Of a DNA stretch of 64,000 nt, positions 1 to 8,745 are shown piece by piece. Each line of letters starts with the position of its first letter. Position 1 is the first letter of the stretch. A model generated the notes under the pieces. The model did not search any database, was not told the origin of the DNA, and saw only the letters and a program-made list of their open reading frames with translations. This DNA comes from Lysinibacillus pinottii (GTDB lineage: Bacteria > Bacillota > Bacilli > Bacillales_A > Planococcaceae), in the NCBI RefSeq assembly GCF_024753545.1, contig NZ_JANTOO010000015.1, forward strand, positions 66,808-130,807. Reading direction: 5' to 3'. The position numbers and the translations under genes were made by a program.

Positions 1-197
1 AACTTACTTTCAACGATTGCTGCTCTTTGTAAAGATAACCCAGACATCGTTTGGGCTTTTTTCTTACTAATAGTGCATTCATATAAATCACCTAATCCAA
101 TGATTTTTGCTTCCTTTGCTGTCTGCTGAATATGAGTGAGAACAGCCTTCGTATCTTCTATATTAGAATGTAAATCTCCTAAAAGTGCATAAAGCAT
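1..197 (-). CDS. metallophosphoesterase, N-terminal part only
   Basis: The visible 65 residues begin MLYALLGDLHSNIEDTKAVL and contain GDLHSN and, near residue 40, GLGDLY. These match the first two metal-binding blocks of calcineurin-like phosphoesterases (usually GDIHGN and GDxxD/Y). The frame is open to the window edge, so the remaining catalytic histidine motifs (GNHE, GHTH) lie outside. The ATG at 195-197 is the first start in this frame. The gene is divergent from the acyl-CoA ligase, with about 245 bases of AT-rich intergenic sequence in which I see no further gene. The substrate cannot be told from this fragment; phosphodiesterase and protein phosphatase are both possible. Confidence 0.75.
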   Translation of the reverse strand, partial: MLYALLGDLHSNIEDTKAVLTHIQQTAKEAKIIGLGDLYECTISKKKAQTMSGLSLQRAAIVESK

Positions 198-442
198 GCA
201 AACCCGGCCTTTCCTATAAAATCGTATAAATATCATACACCTAATAGAAATTGCTAGAAAAGTAAAACGTCTAAGAATATTTCGTTAGTTTACCAACATA
301 TTTTGGGTGTATGGAAAAATTGCCAGGAAATTAAATGCTTGCTAAAATAAAATCATAATTTTCTGAAATTTAAATCCTTTAGTAGTTTGCCATTAATGAT
401 GACTCTATCCCGCAGTAGAAAATGAATTTTGGAGGGCTTATA

Positions 443-1939
443 ATGACGATGTACATGACGGATATTCTTGAAAAGTATGCTGTGCAACAGCCTAGTAAAA
501 TTGCGACCTTATATAATGGGAATAAGTTAAGTTATCGTGAGTTTTACAAACATGTCGAACGATTTGCAGCTTATTTACAAGAGCAAAATTATAAAAAAGA
601 GGATGTTATTGCACTATATACACTCAACACAGATTTATTTTTAATTGCATATTTAGGTGTGCAATTAGCTGGCTACGTTGCTATGCCCATTAACACTAAA
701 TTAGCAGCTCCGGAGGTTGAGTTTATTTTTAATCATTCCCAAGCAAAGGGACTCATTTATGATGAAAGATTAGCTGAAACCTTAGAAAATGTATCCTATT
801 CATTCCAACATATTATTGGATTTCAAGATATGAATCACATCCTTACTAATACTAATTTAGTAAGGGCTGTAGTACCGTTGGAGGCACATGATACTGCTGT
901 TGTTATGTACACTTCAGGTACAACTGGTAAACCAAAAGGCGTGATGCTAACTCATCAAAATATTGTGGCTACAGCAGATATTTGGTCATCTTCCATGAAC
1001 ATGCTTAACACGGACAAGATGTTTATTTGTACACCATTATTTCACTGTGCGGGACTTCATGTTTTTGCCATGCCCATGTTTTATCAAGGCGGGACTGTCT
1101 TGATAGAAGAAGCTTTTTCACCCACTAAAACATTAGAGCAGATTGCAGTAACAGAGGCAACCATCTTCTTTGGTGTTCCATCTATGTATACGATCATTTT
1201 AAATACGCCCGGATTTAAGGAACATAGCTTTAACCATTTGCGTTTATTATGTTACGGGGCTGCCCCAATGCCTTATGAGCTTGTTAAACAAGTAAAAGAG
1301 GCGTTTTCAAATGTTAAAGTTCAAAATTTATATGGTCAAACGGAGAACACACCTGCAGCCACCTCTTTATTAGATACGGATGCTTTAACGAAAATAGGCT
1401 CTGTTGGGAAGCCATTAGAACAGACAGAGGTCCGAGTAGTTGATAGTGAAGGAAAGCTAGTTCCCGCTGGTGAGGTGGGCGAGATATGTGTAAGGGGACC
1501 CCAGGTGATGAAGGGCTATTTACGTAATCCCGAAGAAACAGCTAGAACGATTATAGATGGATGGCTTTATTCAGGTGATTTAGGACGTTTTGATGAGGAA
1601 GGCTATTTATATATAGTTGATAGGAAAAAAGATATGATTATCCGAGGCGGTGAAAATATTTATCCAATCGAGGTGGAGGAAGTGCTGTATCAATTGCCAG
1701 AAATTTTAGAAGCAGCAGTGGTTGGATTACCACATGAAGTGTATGGAGAAGTGCCTAAAGCCTTTGTCGTATTTAAAGAAGGTAAATATCTCGATGAGGA
1801 AATCATTTTATCCTATTGTCAATCACGGCTTGCTAAATATAAAGTACCATATGAAATAGAATGTTTAACTGAACTGCCGCGCAATGCTTCTGGTAAAGTT
1901 TTAAAGCATACATTACGACCAAAAGTAAGAACGATTTGA
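443..1939 (+). CDS. long-chain acyl-CoA ligase (AMP-binding, class I adenylate-forming)
   Basis: A 498-residue adenylate-forming enzyme that should activate a carboxylate with ATP and load it on CoA. The P-loop-like motif YTSGTTGKPKG lies near residue 158, followed by the core motifs YGQTE and YSGDLG, and by DRKKDMIIRGGENIYP with the hinge. The C-terminal NASGKVLK holds the catalytic lysine. Length and motif order fit FadD/LcfA/MenE-type ligases. An in-frame ATG exists at 422, but GGAGGG at 431-436 sits six bases before the ATG at 443, so the latter is chosen. It stands alone, and the next gene is preceded by its own promoter-like TATAAT. The substrate is not decided by sequence; fatty acid is most likely. 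Confidence 0.9.
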   Translation: MTMYMTDILEKYAVQQPSKIATLYNGNKLSYREFYKHVERFAAYLQEQNYKKEDVIALYTLNTDLFLIAYLGVQLAGYVAMPINTKLAAPEVEFIFNHSQAKGLIYDERLAETLENVSYSFQHIIGFQDMNHILTNTNLVRAVVPLEAHDTAVVMYTSGTTGKPKGVMLTHQNIVATADIWSSSMNMLNTDKMFICTPLFHCAGLHVFAMPMFYQGGTVLIEEAFSPTKTLEQIAVTEATIFFGVPSMYTIILNTPGFKEHSFNHLRLLCYGAAPMPYELVKQVKEAFSNVKVQNLYGQTENTPAATSLLDTDALTKIGSVGKPLEQTEVRVVDSEGKLVPAGEVGEICVRGPQVMKGYLRNPEETARTIIDGWLYSGDLGRFDEEGYLYIVDRKKDMIIRGGENIYPIEVEEVLYQLPEILEAAVVGLPHEVYGEVPKAFVVFKEGKYLDEEIILSYCQSRLAKYKVPYEIECLTELPRNASGKVLKHTLRPKVRTI

Positions 1940-2116
1940 GAAAAAAGTTTTAGTATTTACAGTTAATTTTACTCGAAGCTTCGTTTTCGATGCAAAAAAA
2001 GTTCTCAGAAACAAGATAAAATAGGAACCTCTTTCAAAGTATCGTATAATAGAGTCTACGACAAATTAAAAGAGAGAAGGGTAACCCTTCGATTTAGAAT
2101 AGGAGCGGAATTTGTC

Positions 2117-3106
2117 TTGTGGACGGGGTATAAACGCCTATTACTTATTGGCATGTTGATTATTATGTTACTTTCTAGCTGTCAGCCATTTTCACAGCAA
2201 GATGCAGAAAATAAAAATCAATTAACAGTATTAACAGTAGAATTTAATAGTGGAGCACCAATTGCTAATCTTTATATTACGGTCACAGATGTTCAGAATG
2301 GTAATGTTGTAGAAGAAGCTATTGGTTCTGAAGAGGGAGAAGCGATATTTTCGAAGCTAAAAGAGGGGCGAGAGTATGCTATTGCGGCAACGACTCTTGA
2401 AAATAGTGCAACAAATGATGGCTATACAACCATCGAGAATTTTACCTATGATACTACAAAACCTTACTTTAGATTGCAGACCCACTTTACAAGAGACGAG
2501 CAAGAGCTAGATGTTCCCGTGGTGATGCAAAATCCTGAGCTTCCACATGGCTGTGAAATAACTTCACTCACAGCCGTATTAAATTACTATGGAATGAATG
2601 TGTCAAAGCTTGAAATGGCTGATAACTATTTACCAAAGGAAGAAATACGTACAATAGGCAATCAACGATTTGGACCAAATCCAAATGAGGCTTTTGCAGG
2701 TAATCCTCGTGATAAAGCTCGAGGTATGTATGTATTTGCTGCTCCGATTGTCAAGGCGGCGGAGGCAGCTATTGCAGAGAAACAGGCTGATTTACGTGTA
2801 ACAGATATGAGAAATGCCTCACAGGCTGATATTTTACAGCTTGTTCGTGAGGGAGTTCCTGTCGTGACATGGGTGACGCTGGATTTATCCAAGCCTAAAA
2901 AAAATGCAAATAGAGGCTGGATTTATAAAGGAGCGACTACTTCCCAGGATGCTTTTATGAATTTACACGCTGTTGTGCTAACTGGGCATTTAGGCGATAA
3001 GGTCGTGGTAATGGACCCGTTAAAGGGCTATGTAACTTATAATGTGGATCAGTTCTTTAAAAGCTATCATGAATTAGGTGAACAGGCAGTAGCTGTACAT
3101 AAATAA
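2117..3106 (+). CDS. C39-like cysteine peptidase lipoprotein
   Basis: A 329-residue exported protein. Residues 1-22 form a lipoprotein signal with lipobox LSSC, so it should be lipid-anchored on the outer face of the membrane. Residues 35-110 resemble a beta-sandwich (carboxypeptidase-regulatory-like) domain. The second half is a Peptidase_C39_2-type papain fold: PHGCEITSLTAVLNYYG carries the catalytic Cys, and LHAVVLTGH and VMDP near the C-terminus hold the His and Asp. The start is TTG, supported by AGGAGCGG at 2101-2108. It may process or bind a peptide outside the cell, but the target is unknown. No partner gene (bacteriocin or ABC exporter) lies next to it. Confidence 0.82.
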   Translation: MWTGYKRLLLIGMLIIMLLSSCQPFSQQDAENKNQLTVLTVEFNSGAPIANLYITVTDVQNGNVVEEAIGSEEGEAIFSKLKEGREYAIAATTLENSATNDGYTTIENFTYDTTKPYFRLQTHFTRDEQELDVPVVMQNPELPHGCEITSLTAVLNYYGMNVSKLEMADNYLPKEEIRTIGNQRFGPNPNEAFAGNPRDKARGMYVFAAPIVKAAEAAIAEKQADLRVTDMRNASQADILQLVREGVPVVTWVTLDLSKPKKNANRGWIYKGATTSQDAFMNLHAVVLTGHLGDKVVVMDPLKGYVTYNVDQFFKSYHELGEQAVAVHK

Positions 3107-3163
3107 ACTAGCCATTAGGAAGTATGTTACACTAATAAAAAAGTAAAAAGTGAGTTGAGTAGA

Positions 3164-4396
3164 ATGGCCATTGAGCACGCTTTTTTACCGGTTTTATTAG
3201 GCGATGAAATGAATGCTTATGGCATGGCCAGAGCATTTTACGAAGCCTATGGTGTGAAGCCACTTGCATTGAATCACACGAATATGGAAAAAATTCAACA
3301 AAGTGATTTATTAACCTTCCGTGAAGTACCGAGACTTCATATAGAAGAACGATTTGTGACGGCACTAAAGGCAATAGCGCAGGAATTCACAGAAAAAAAA
3401 TTACTGCTATTAGCCTGTGATGAATTTTATGTCAAAAAAATTGTAGAACATAAAGATGAATTAATAGAGGATTTTTTAGTTCCTTATGTGAATACTAGCC
3501 TTGCACATCAGCTGCTGACTCGTGAAAGTATGTATGAACTGTGTGCACAATTTGGCTTTCAATACCCTGCTATGCATGTATGTACAGTTAATGATTATGA
3601 AGATTACGAAATGTCATTGGATTACCCAATTGTTATTAAACCAATGAATATGACAAAGTATGCCACATGTATTTTTCCTGGAAAGAAAAAAGTATATATT
3701 GCACATGATAAAGAAGAAAAGGATAGTATATTTCATGCTATTTATAAGGAATCAGCCTATCGGGATGATCTCATGATTCAACAATATATCCCTGGAGAAG
3801 ACGCGAATATGCGTGTTGTCAATGCTTATGTAGGACAAGATGGGAAGACGAAGCTTCTTGCTGTAGGAAATCCAATACTAGAAGAGCATTCACCAGAGGG
3901 CATTGGTCGTTATGTAGCTATTATGACAGCCTATAACCCTGCTTTAATGGAAAATGTGAAGTTGTTTCTAGAAGCTATTCAATTCCAGGGATTTGCTACA
4001 TTTGATATGAAATATGATGAGCGTGATGGACACTATAAATTGTTAAGTATCGAATTACATAATGAGCTTTCCAATTATTATGTGACTGCTAGTGGCTATA
4101 ACCTTATGCAATATGTAGCGGACGATTATGTTCGTGGAAGTAAACAGCCACTTACATACGTGCAAAATAAACATCTTTGGACAATTGTACCCAATGGTGT
4201 CCTTTTCAAATATGTACAAAATGAACAACTGATTATTGAAGCGAAAAGTCTCATTCGACAAGGAATGGCAACGGATTCTATTTTTAATTATAAGGATATG
4301 AATGCTAAACGCTGGTTGAATGTTACTGTCGATAATTTAAATTTTTACCGTAAATATAAGAAATATTTTAATAACAAAGGTCTGTCTAACTCATGA
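3164..4396 (+). CDS. D-aspartate ligase, ATP-grasp (peptidoglycan cross-bridge)
   Basis: An ATP-grasp carboxylate-amine ligase of about 410 residues. Its pattern closely follows Enterococcus faecium Aslfm: N-terminal FLPVLLGDEMNAYGMARAF, ATP-binding YPIVIKPMNM, IQQYIPGEDANMRVVNAY, AVGNPILEEHSPEGIGRY, and the metal-binding FDMKYDERDG with SNYYVTASGYN. Aslfm attaches the beta-carboxylate of D-Asp to the lysine epsilon-amine of UDP-MurNAc-pentapeptide. The next gene, an aspartate racemase, overlaps by four bases (ATGA), supplying the substrate and supporting this role over a generic ligase. TTG at 3155 is an alternative start, but the AAGTGAG before it leaves no spacing, so ATG 3164 is preferred; the RBS is weak either way. 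Confidence 0.85.
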   Translation: MAIEHAFLPVLLGDEMNAYGMARAFYEAYGVKPLALNHTNMEKIQQSDLLTFREVPRLHIEERFVTALKAIAQEFTEKKLLLLACDEFYVKKIVEHKDELIEDFLVPYVNTSLAHQLLTRESMYELCAQFGFQYPAMHVCTVNDYEDYEMSLDYPIVIKPMNMTKYATCIFPGKKKVYIAHDKEEKDSIFHAIYKESAYRDDLMIQQYIPGEDANMRVVNAYVGQDGKTKLLAVGNPILEEHSPEGIGRYVAIMTAYNPALMENVKLFLEAIQFQGFATFDMKYDERDGHYKLLSIELHNELSNYYVTASGYNLMQYVADDYVRGSKQPLTYVQNKHLWTIVPNGVLFKYVQNEQLIIEAKSLIRQGMATDSIFNYKDMNAKRWLNVTVDNLNFYRKYKKYFNNKGLSNS

Positions 4397-5094
4397 AAAA
4401 ACAAACTTTAGGTATAATAGGTGGAGTTGGTCCACTAGCAACCATGTTTATTGGTGAAATGATTGTAAGACGTACAAAGGCGCAAAAAGATCAGGAGCAT
4501 TTACATACCATTATTGATAATGATACAAATATTCCTGACCGTACGGCTTTTATTTTAGATAATACGAAAGAAAACCCTGTGCCTGTTATAATGGAGGATG
4601 CAAAAAAGTTAGCTTCTGTAGGAGCTGATATGATTGCTATTCCGTGTAATACCGCTCATACTTTTTATGACGAGATTCAGGCAGGCTCTCCGATTCCCGT
4701 TTTGCATATGATTCGTGAAACAGCAAAGCGAGCATCCGAATTGGGAGCAGAGCGTGTTGGAATTTTAGCGACAACAGGTACATTGACTTCACGGATGTAT
4801 CAAGAGGCGTTGGAAGAATATGGTATTACACCTGTGGTACCAGATAATGAGATGAGGGCGCATGTGATGACCATCATTTACGATTTTGTCAAAGCTGGTA
4901 AAGATGTCACACAGGATGATTGGCAACCAATTGAAGATGCCATGCTTGCCCTAAACTGTGACCGTATCGTGTTGGGTTGTACGGAGTTATCTATAGTTAA
5001 TCGAGATTTAAAATTAAGTAATGTATATATCGATTCATTAATCGTTTTAGCGGAGTGTGCTATTTTAGCATGTGGTTATGAGCTAATCGATTAG
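4393..5094 (+). CDS. racD: aspartate/glutamate racemase family, probably aspartate racemase
   Basis: A 233-residue cofactor-independent racemase. Both catalytic cysteine motifs are present: IPCNTAHTFYD near residue 80 and LGCTELS near residue 195. The N-terminal GIIGGVGPLATMF and the DNDTNIPDRT segment fit the aspartate racemase branch rather than MurI glutamate racemase. It is translationally coupled to the D-Asp ligase (ATGA overlap). The inferred job is to make D-Asp for the L-Lys-D-Asp peptidoglycan bridge. A long hairpin with a T-run follows the stop and ends the operon. Confidence 0.87.
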   Translation: MKKQTLGIIGGVGPLATMFIGEMIVRRTKAQKDQEHLHTIIDNDTNIPDRTAFILDNTKENPVPVIMEDAKKLASVGADMIAIPCNTAHTFYDEIQAGSPIPVLHMIRETAKRASELGAERVGILATTGTLTSRMYQEALEEYGITPVVPDNEMRAHVMTIIYDFVKAGKDVTQDDWQPIEDAMLALNCDRIVLGCTELSIVNRDLKLSNVYIDSLIVLAECAILACGYELID

Positions 5095-5104
5095 GAATGT
5101 ATAG

Positions 5105-5198
5105 AAAAAATCTGCTTGCTTTACATGGGTAGGCTGCAAGTCTTCAAAGAGTTGTGGACGGGCTTTCATTTCCATGTGTGGAGTTAGGCAGATTTTTT
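5105..5198 (+). terminator. long hairpin terminator after the D-Asp operon
   Basis: AAAAAATCTGC (5105-5115) is complementary to GCAGATTTTTT (5188-5198), closing a loop of about 72 bases. Inside it, ACATGG and CCATGT can pair as a second stem. The terminal T-run supports transcription termination. The loop is far longer than in a standard terminator, so the element could also be a small structured RNA. Confidence 0.55.
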
Positions 5199-5312
5199 AT
5201 GGATGAAAGATTCATTTGGTGAAACGATTAGACCAAGGTTTGCGTACATATAAAGTAGGAAGCTGCCGAGTGTGTTAAACTAGTGTCAAGCAGATAGAAG
5301 GTGGGAAATAAC

Positions 5313-6461
5313 ATGTCAGTAATCAGTTTATTAAAAGAAGAATTACAAGCAAAATGGAACTTTGAAGCAACCATGAAAATTCAAGAGGAAATGATACCAG
5401 CCATGCTTGAAGGGAAGGATATCGTAGCTGAATCACCTACAGGTTCTGGTAAAACATTAGCGTATGTTTTACCATTGCTGAATAAAGTTAATGGAGCGAA
5501 AAAACAAACACAAGGTCTTATCGTAGCTCCATCACAAGAGCTAGCGATGCAAATTGTGGAAGTTATCCGTGAGTGGACGGCAGGTACGGATATTACAGTT
5601 CAGCAGCTTATTGGTGGTGCCAATTCCGCTCGTCAAATTGAAAAATTAAAGAAAAAGCCAACGATTGTTGTAGGAACACCTGGTCGTTTAAATGAATTAG
5701 CACGTGCAGGGAAATTAAAACTCAAAGAAATTGAAACAGTTGTTTTAGATGAATGTGATCAATTACTAAGTCGTGAATACCGTGTTGTCATTAAATCCTT
5801 TATTGAAGGTTCAGCGTTTGGACGACAAGTGGTAGTTGTTTCGGCTACTATTACAGAGGAAATTGAATTAGTGGCAAGTCGAATGATGTTCGAACCAGTT
5901 CGTTTTAAAATTAAGCCAGAGGATATGCTAAAGGTTGGCAAAGTAACCCACTCTTTTGTGAAGGTCGAAGAACGTGATAAAACGGAGTTTCTTCGCCGCC
6001 TATCGCATACAGAAGGCCTGAGAGCATTAGCTTTCGTCAATAATATTGATCAATTATTAATGAAAGAAACGAAGCTCCAGTATCGCTCTGCACCAATCGT
6101 TACACTTCATTCTGACATGAAAAAGGAAGAACGTAAAAAGGCTTTAGATGCTTTCCGCAAAGGGGACGCACGTATTTTAATAGCAACAGATATTGCTGCA
6201 CGTGGTTTAGATATTGCCGGTTTAACACATGTTATTCATGTCGATGTACCACGAACAATTGAGCAGTATTTACACCGTTCTGGTCGTACTGGTCGTGCCG
6301 GTGCAGATGGTGAGGTATTAACATTACTATCTTATCGTGACGAAAAAACCTATAAAAAATGGACAAGAGAAATTCCTGGTAAGCCAGTGCAGAAGATTTG
6401 GCATGATGGTAAGTTGAAAGAAGGTAATTCTAAAACAATTGGACAAAAGGGAGGGAAATAA
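5313..6461 (+). CDS. yfmL: DEAD-box RNA helicase, YfmL type
   Basis: A 382-residue compact helicase with both RecA lobes and no C-terminal RNA-binding extension. Motifs in order: Q-like segment with IQEEMIP, motif I ESPTGSGKT, GG plus TPGR (Ib), motif II DECD in place of DEAD, motif III SAT, motif V ARGLDIAG and motif VI HRSGRTGRAG. Length and sequence closely resemble B. subtilis YfmL, which acts in 50S ribosome assembly and cold growth. The ATG at 5313 follows GAAGGTGGG by a good distance; the in-frame GTG at 5301 lies inside that RBS. The M29 aminopeptidase gene starts two bases after its stop, so the two are one transcription unit. Confidence 0.9.
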   Translation: MSVISLLKEELQAKWNFEATMKIQEEMIPAMLEGKDIVAESPTGSGKTLAYVLPLLNKVNGAKKQTQGLIVAPSQELAMQIVEVIREWTAGTDITVQQLIGGANSARQIEKLKKKPTIVVGTPGRLNELARAGKLKLKEIETVVLDECDQLLSREYRVVIKSFIEGSAFGRQVVVVSATITEEIELVASRMMFEPVRFKIKPEDMLKVGKVTHSFVKVEERDKTEFLRRLSHTEGLRALAFVNNIDQLLMKETKLQYRSAPIVTLHSDMKKEERKKALDAFRKGDARILIATDIAARGLDIAGLTHVIHVDVPRTIEQYLHRSGRTGRAGADGEVLTLLSYRDEKTYKKWTREIPGKPVQKIWHDGKLKEGNSKTIGQKGGK

Positions 6462-6462
6462 T

Positions 6463-7692
6463 ATGACGTTTGAAGAAAAATTACAGGCATACGCGGAACT
6501 TGCAGTAAAAGTTGGGGTAAACATTCAACCAGGTCAATATTTGTTAGTCAACACATCAGTTGAGGCTTTAGATTTTGCTCGTTTAGTCGTTAAAGAGGCG
6601 TATAAGGCTGGGGCAGGGCGTGTCCATGTTAATTTTTCTGACGATGAAATGGATCGTGCCTATTTTGAACATGCCTCTGATGAAGAATTTAACCGTTTCC
6701 CCGAATGGGTCGTACAAATGCGTGATGAACTCATTGAACGTAAAGGGGCATTATTATGGATAGATGCCGCAGATCCTGATAAATTAACAGGAATCTCGGC
6801 TGATCGATTAGCTACTCATCAAAAGGTATCAGGAGCTGCGTTGAAAAACTATCGTAATGCAGTTATGAAGGATTTGATTGCGTGGTCCATTATTGCAGTA
6901 CCTTCGCCAAAGTGGGCGGCAAAGGTATTCCCTCAATTGACAGCAGACGAGCAAGTACCTGCTTTATGGGAAGCTATCTTTAAAACAGTTCATATCGGAG
7001 AAGGTAACGCAGTTGAAAATTGGCATCAGCATGTAACGAATTTAGAATCTCGGGCAGAACTTTTAAATAATAAAAAGTATGCGAAGCTACACTATACTGC
7101 ACCTGGAACAGATTTAACGATTGCTTTAGCTCCACAGCATAAATGGGTAACTGGTGGCAGTAAAACGCCTGAAGGCCATGTTTTTATCGCCAATATGCCA
7201 ACAGAAGAAGTCTATACACTTCCTATGAAGCAAGGTGTAGACGGTTATGTTAGTAATTCAAAGCCTTTAGTATATCAGGGCAATATCATTGATGGCTTTA
7301 AATTAACATTTAAAGAAGGAAAAATCATTAAAGCAGAAGCTGAAGTAGGTCAAGATTTACTACAGGAGCTTATTCAAGTAGATGAGGGTTCTAGTTATTT
7401 AGGTGAAGTAGCACTTGTCCCGCATGAGTCACCAATTTCAGCATCAGGGATTTTATACTTTAATACACTATTCGATGAGAATGCTTCGAACCATTTAGCG
7501 ATTGGAGAAGCATACCCGACATGCTTAGAGGGTGGTAGAGACTTGGAAAACGGTCAACTAGAAGCATTAGGTGCGAATATTTCTGTAACCCATGAAGACT
7601 TTATGGTTGGTAACGGTGAAATGGACATTGATGGTATATTACCAGATGGAACTATAGAGCCTATATTCCGTAAAGGTAGCTGGGCTTTCTAA
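6463..7692 (+). CDS. M29 family metallo-aminopeptidase (AmpS/PepS type)
   Basis: A 409-residue cytoplasmic aminopeptidase of family M29. The typical blocks are visible: AELAVKVGVNIQPGQYLLV at the N-terminus, KLHYTAPGTDLTIALA in the middle, NMPTEEVYT, GEVALVPHESPIS, FDENASNHLAIGEAYP and THEDFMVG, which carry the Glu, His and Asp ligands of the two-metal centre. The start at 6463 has GGGAGGG eight bases upstream; the longer TTG frame from 6439 would lie inside yfmL. A divergent paralogue sits at 18.98-20.22 kb on the other strand. It probably trims peptides with broad specificity. Confidence 0.9.
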   Translation: MTFEEKLQAYAELAVKVGVNIQPGQYLLVNTSVEALDFARLVVKEAYKAGAGRVHVNFSDDEMDRAYFEHASDEEFNRFPEWVVQMRDELIERKGALLWIDAADPDKLTGISADRLATHQKVSGAALKNYRNAVMKDLIAWSIIAVPSPKWAAKVFPQLTADEQVPALWEAIFKTVHIGEGNAVENWHQHVTNLESRAELLNNKKYAKLHYTAPGTDLTIALAPQHKWVTGGSKTPEGHVFIANMPTEEVYTLPMKQGVDGYVSNSKPLVYQGNIIDGFKLTFKEGKIIKAEAEVGQDLLQELIQVDEGSSYLGEVALVPHESPISASGILYFNTLFDENASNHLAIGEAYPTCLEGGRDLENGQLEALGANISVTHEDFMVGNGEMDIDGILPDGTIEPIFRKGSWAF

Positions 7693-7724
7693 ACTTAGTT
7701 TGAATGGAGAATGGGGGAGAGCAG

Positions 7725-8636
7725 ATGAAGCACATAGGTAGTTTGATTGGGATGATTATATTATTACTGACAGGCTGGAGTTCATCTGCTTTTGCTCAAA
7801 CTGAAAACTATATAGCAATTGGGGATTCACTAGCTGCTGGTCAAACCCCCTTTCAACAAATTGATGCTGGGTATAGTGATCTAATTGCTATGAGATTACA
7901 GTCAATGAATCAATTAAAATTCTATACAAAAGAACTTGCTTTTCCAGGTTACACAACAGCCCATGTATTAGAAAAAATTAAGACTGAGGAAGCAAGGGAT
8001 TTATTAGCCAATGCCACTTTAGTTACTGTTTCAGCAGGTGCCAATGATTTATTAAGCCTTATACGGCTAAATCCAATGGCTGGAACATTAACTTTTTCTC
8101 AACTTCAAACAGATTACGCCTTAAATACGGTGAGAAAAAATATAATAGCTATTTTAAATGAATTGGCGGAACGAGCTCCAAAGGCTCAGGTATATGTTGT
8201 AGGCTATTATTTTGCCTATCCAGCTGTTCATCTAACTCAAAAAGAAGGCACAAATGCACAGCTTGTGAAATTAAATAAAATTTTACAGCAACAGGCGGAG
8301 CTAGCTGGAGCGGGTTACGTAAATGTGTATGACAGCTTCGGGTTAAATGCCACAAACTACTTACCAAACTATACAGATGTCCATCCGAATATGGAAGGCT
8401 ATCGCCAAATGGCCAATGCATTTTTAAAGGCTTATAGTGGTAGTGATGCCCTATCTATAGCTCCATCACAATTACCGAAACCGAATCCTGTATCATTTGA
8501 GGAAATTTTACAAGAACGAGCTTCTGCACAGCCTAAACAACAAAAGGTAACATCCTCCCAGTCTGTACGAAGTGTACGTTCCATTCAGGGATTTCACGGC
8601 TATACCGCTTTTATGGAAAAATTAGAAAAGAGATAA
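7725..8636 (+). CDS. secreted SGNH/GDSL-family hydrolase
   Basis: A 303-residue protein with a signal peptide (residues 1 to about 24, ending SAFAQ) followed directly by the SGNH catalytic blocks. GDSLAAG carries the nucleophile Ser, GAND the Asn, and DVHPNMEGY near residue 222 the Asp and His. It should be an extracellular esterase, lipase or deacetylase, like Bacillus GDSL lipases. The C-terminal 65 residues are low in hydrophobics and rich in Gln/Ser, possibly a tether. The ATG at 7725 is chosen because GGGGGAG precedes it and the signal peptide then begins MKHIG; ATG 7704 would add a pre-signal tail. Confidence 0.85.
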   Translation: MKHIGSLIGMIILLLTGWSSSAFAQTENYIAIGDSLAAGQTPFQQIDAGYSDLIAMRLQSMNQLKFYTKELAFPGYTTAHVLEKIKTEEARDLLANATLVTVSAGANDLLSLIRLNPMAGTLTFSQLQTDYALNTVRKNIIAILNELAERAPKAQVYVVGYYFAYPAVHLTQKEGTNAQLVKLNKILQQQAELAGAGYVNVYDSFGLNATNYLPNYTDVHPNMEGYRQMANAFLKAYSGSDALSIAPSQLPKPNPVSFEEILQERASAQPKQQKVTSSQSVRSVRSIQGFHGYTAFMEKLEKR

Positions 8637-8640
8637 GTGA

Positions 8641-8668
8641 AGGCATCTGATAGGATGCTTTTTTTTCG
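8641..8668 (+). terminator. Rho-independent terminator
   Basis: GCATC and GATGC form a short stem around a TGATAG loop, followed by eight T residues. It separates the SGNH hydrolase from sbcD. Confidence 0.7.
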
Positions 8669-8745
8669 TTCTTAATTCCCCAAACAAAGGAAAAACAATC
8701 CTTTACTAGCCATGATAAAATAGTAAGAGGACAGGAGGTACAGGA

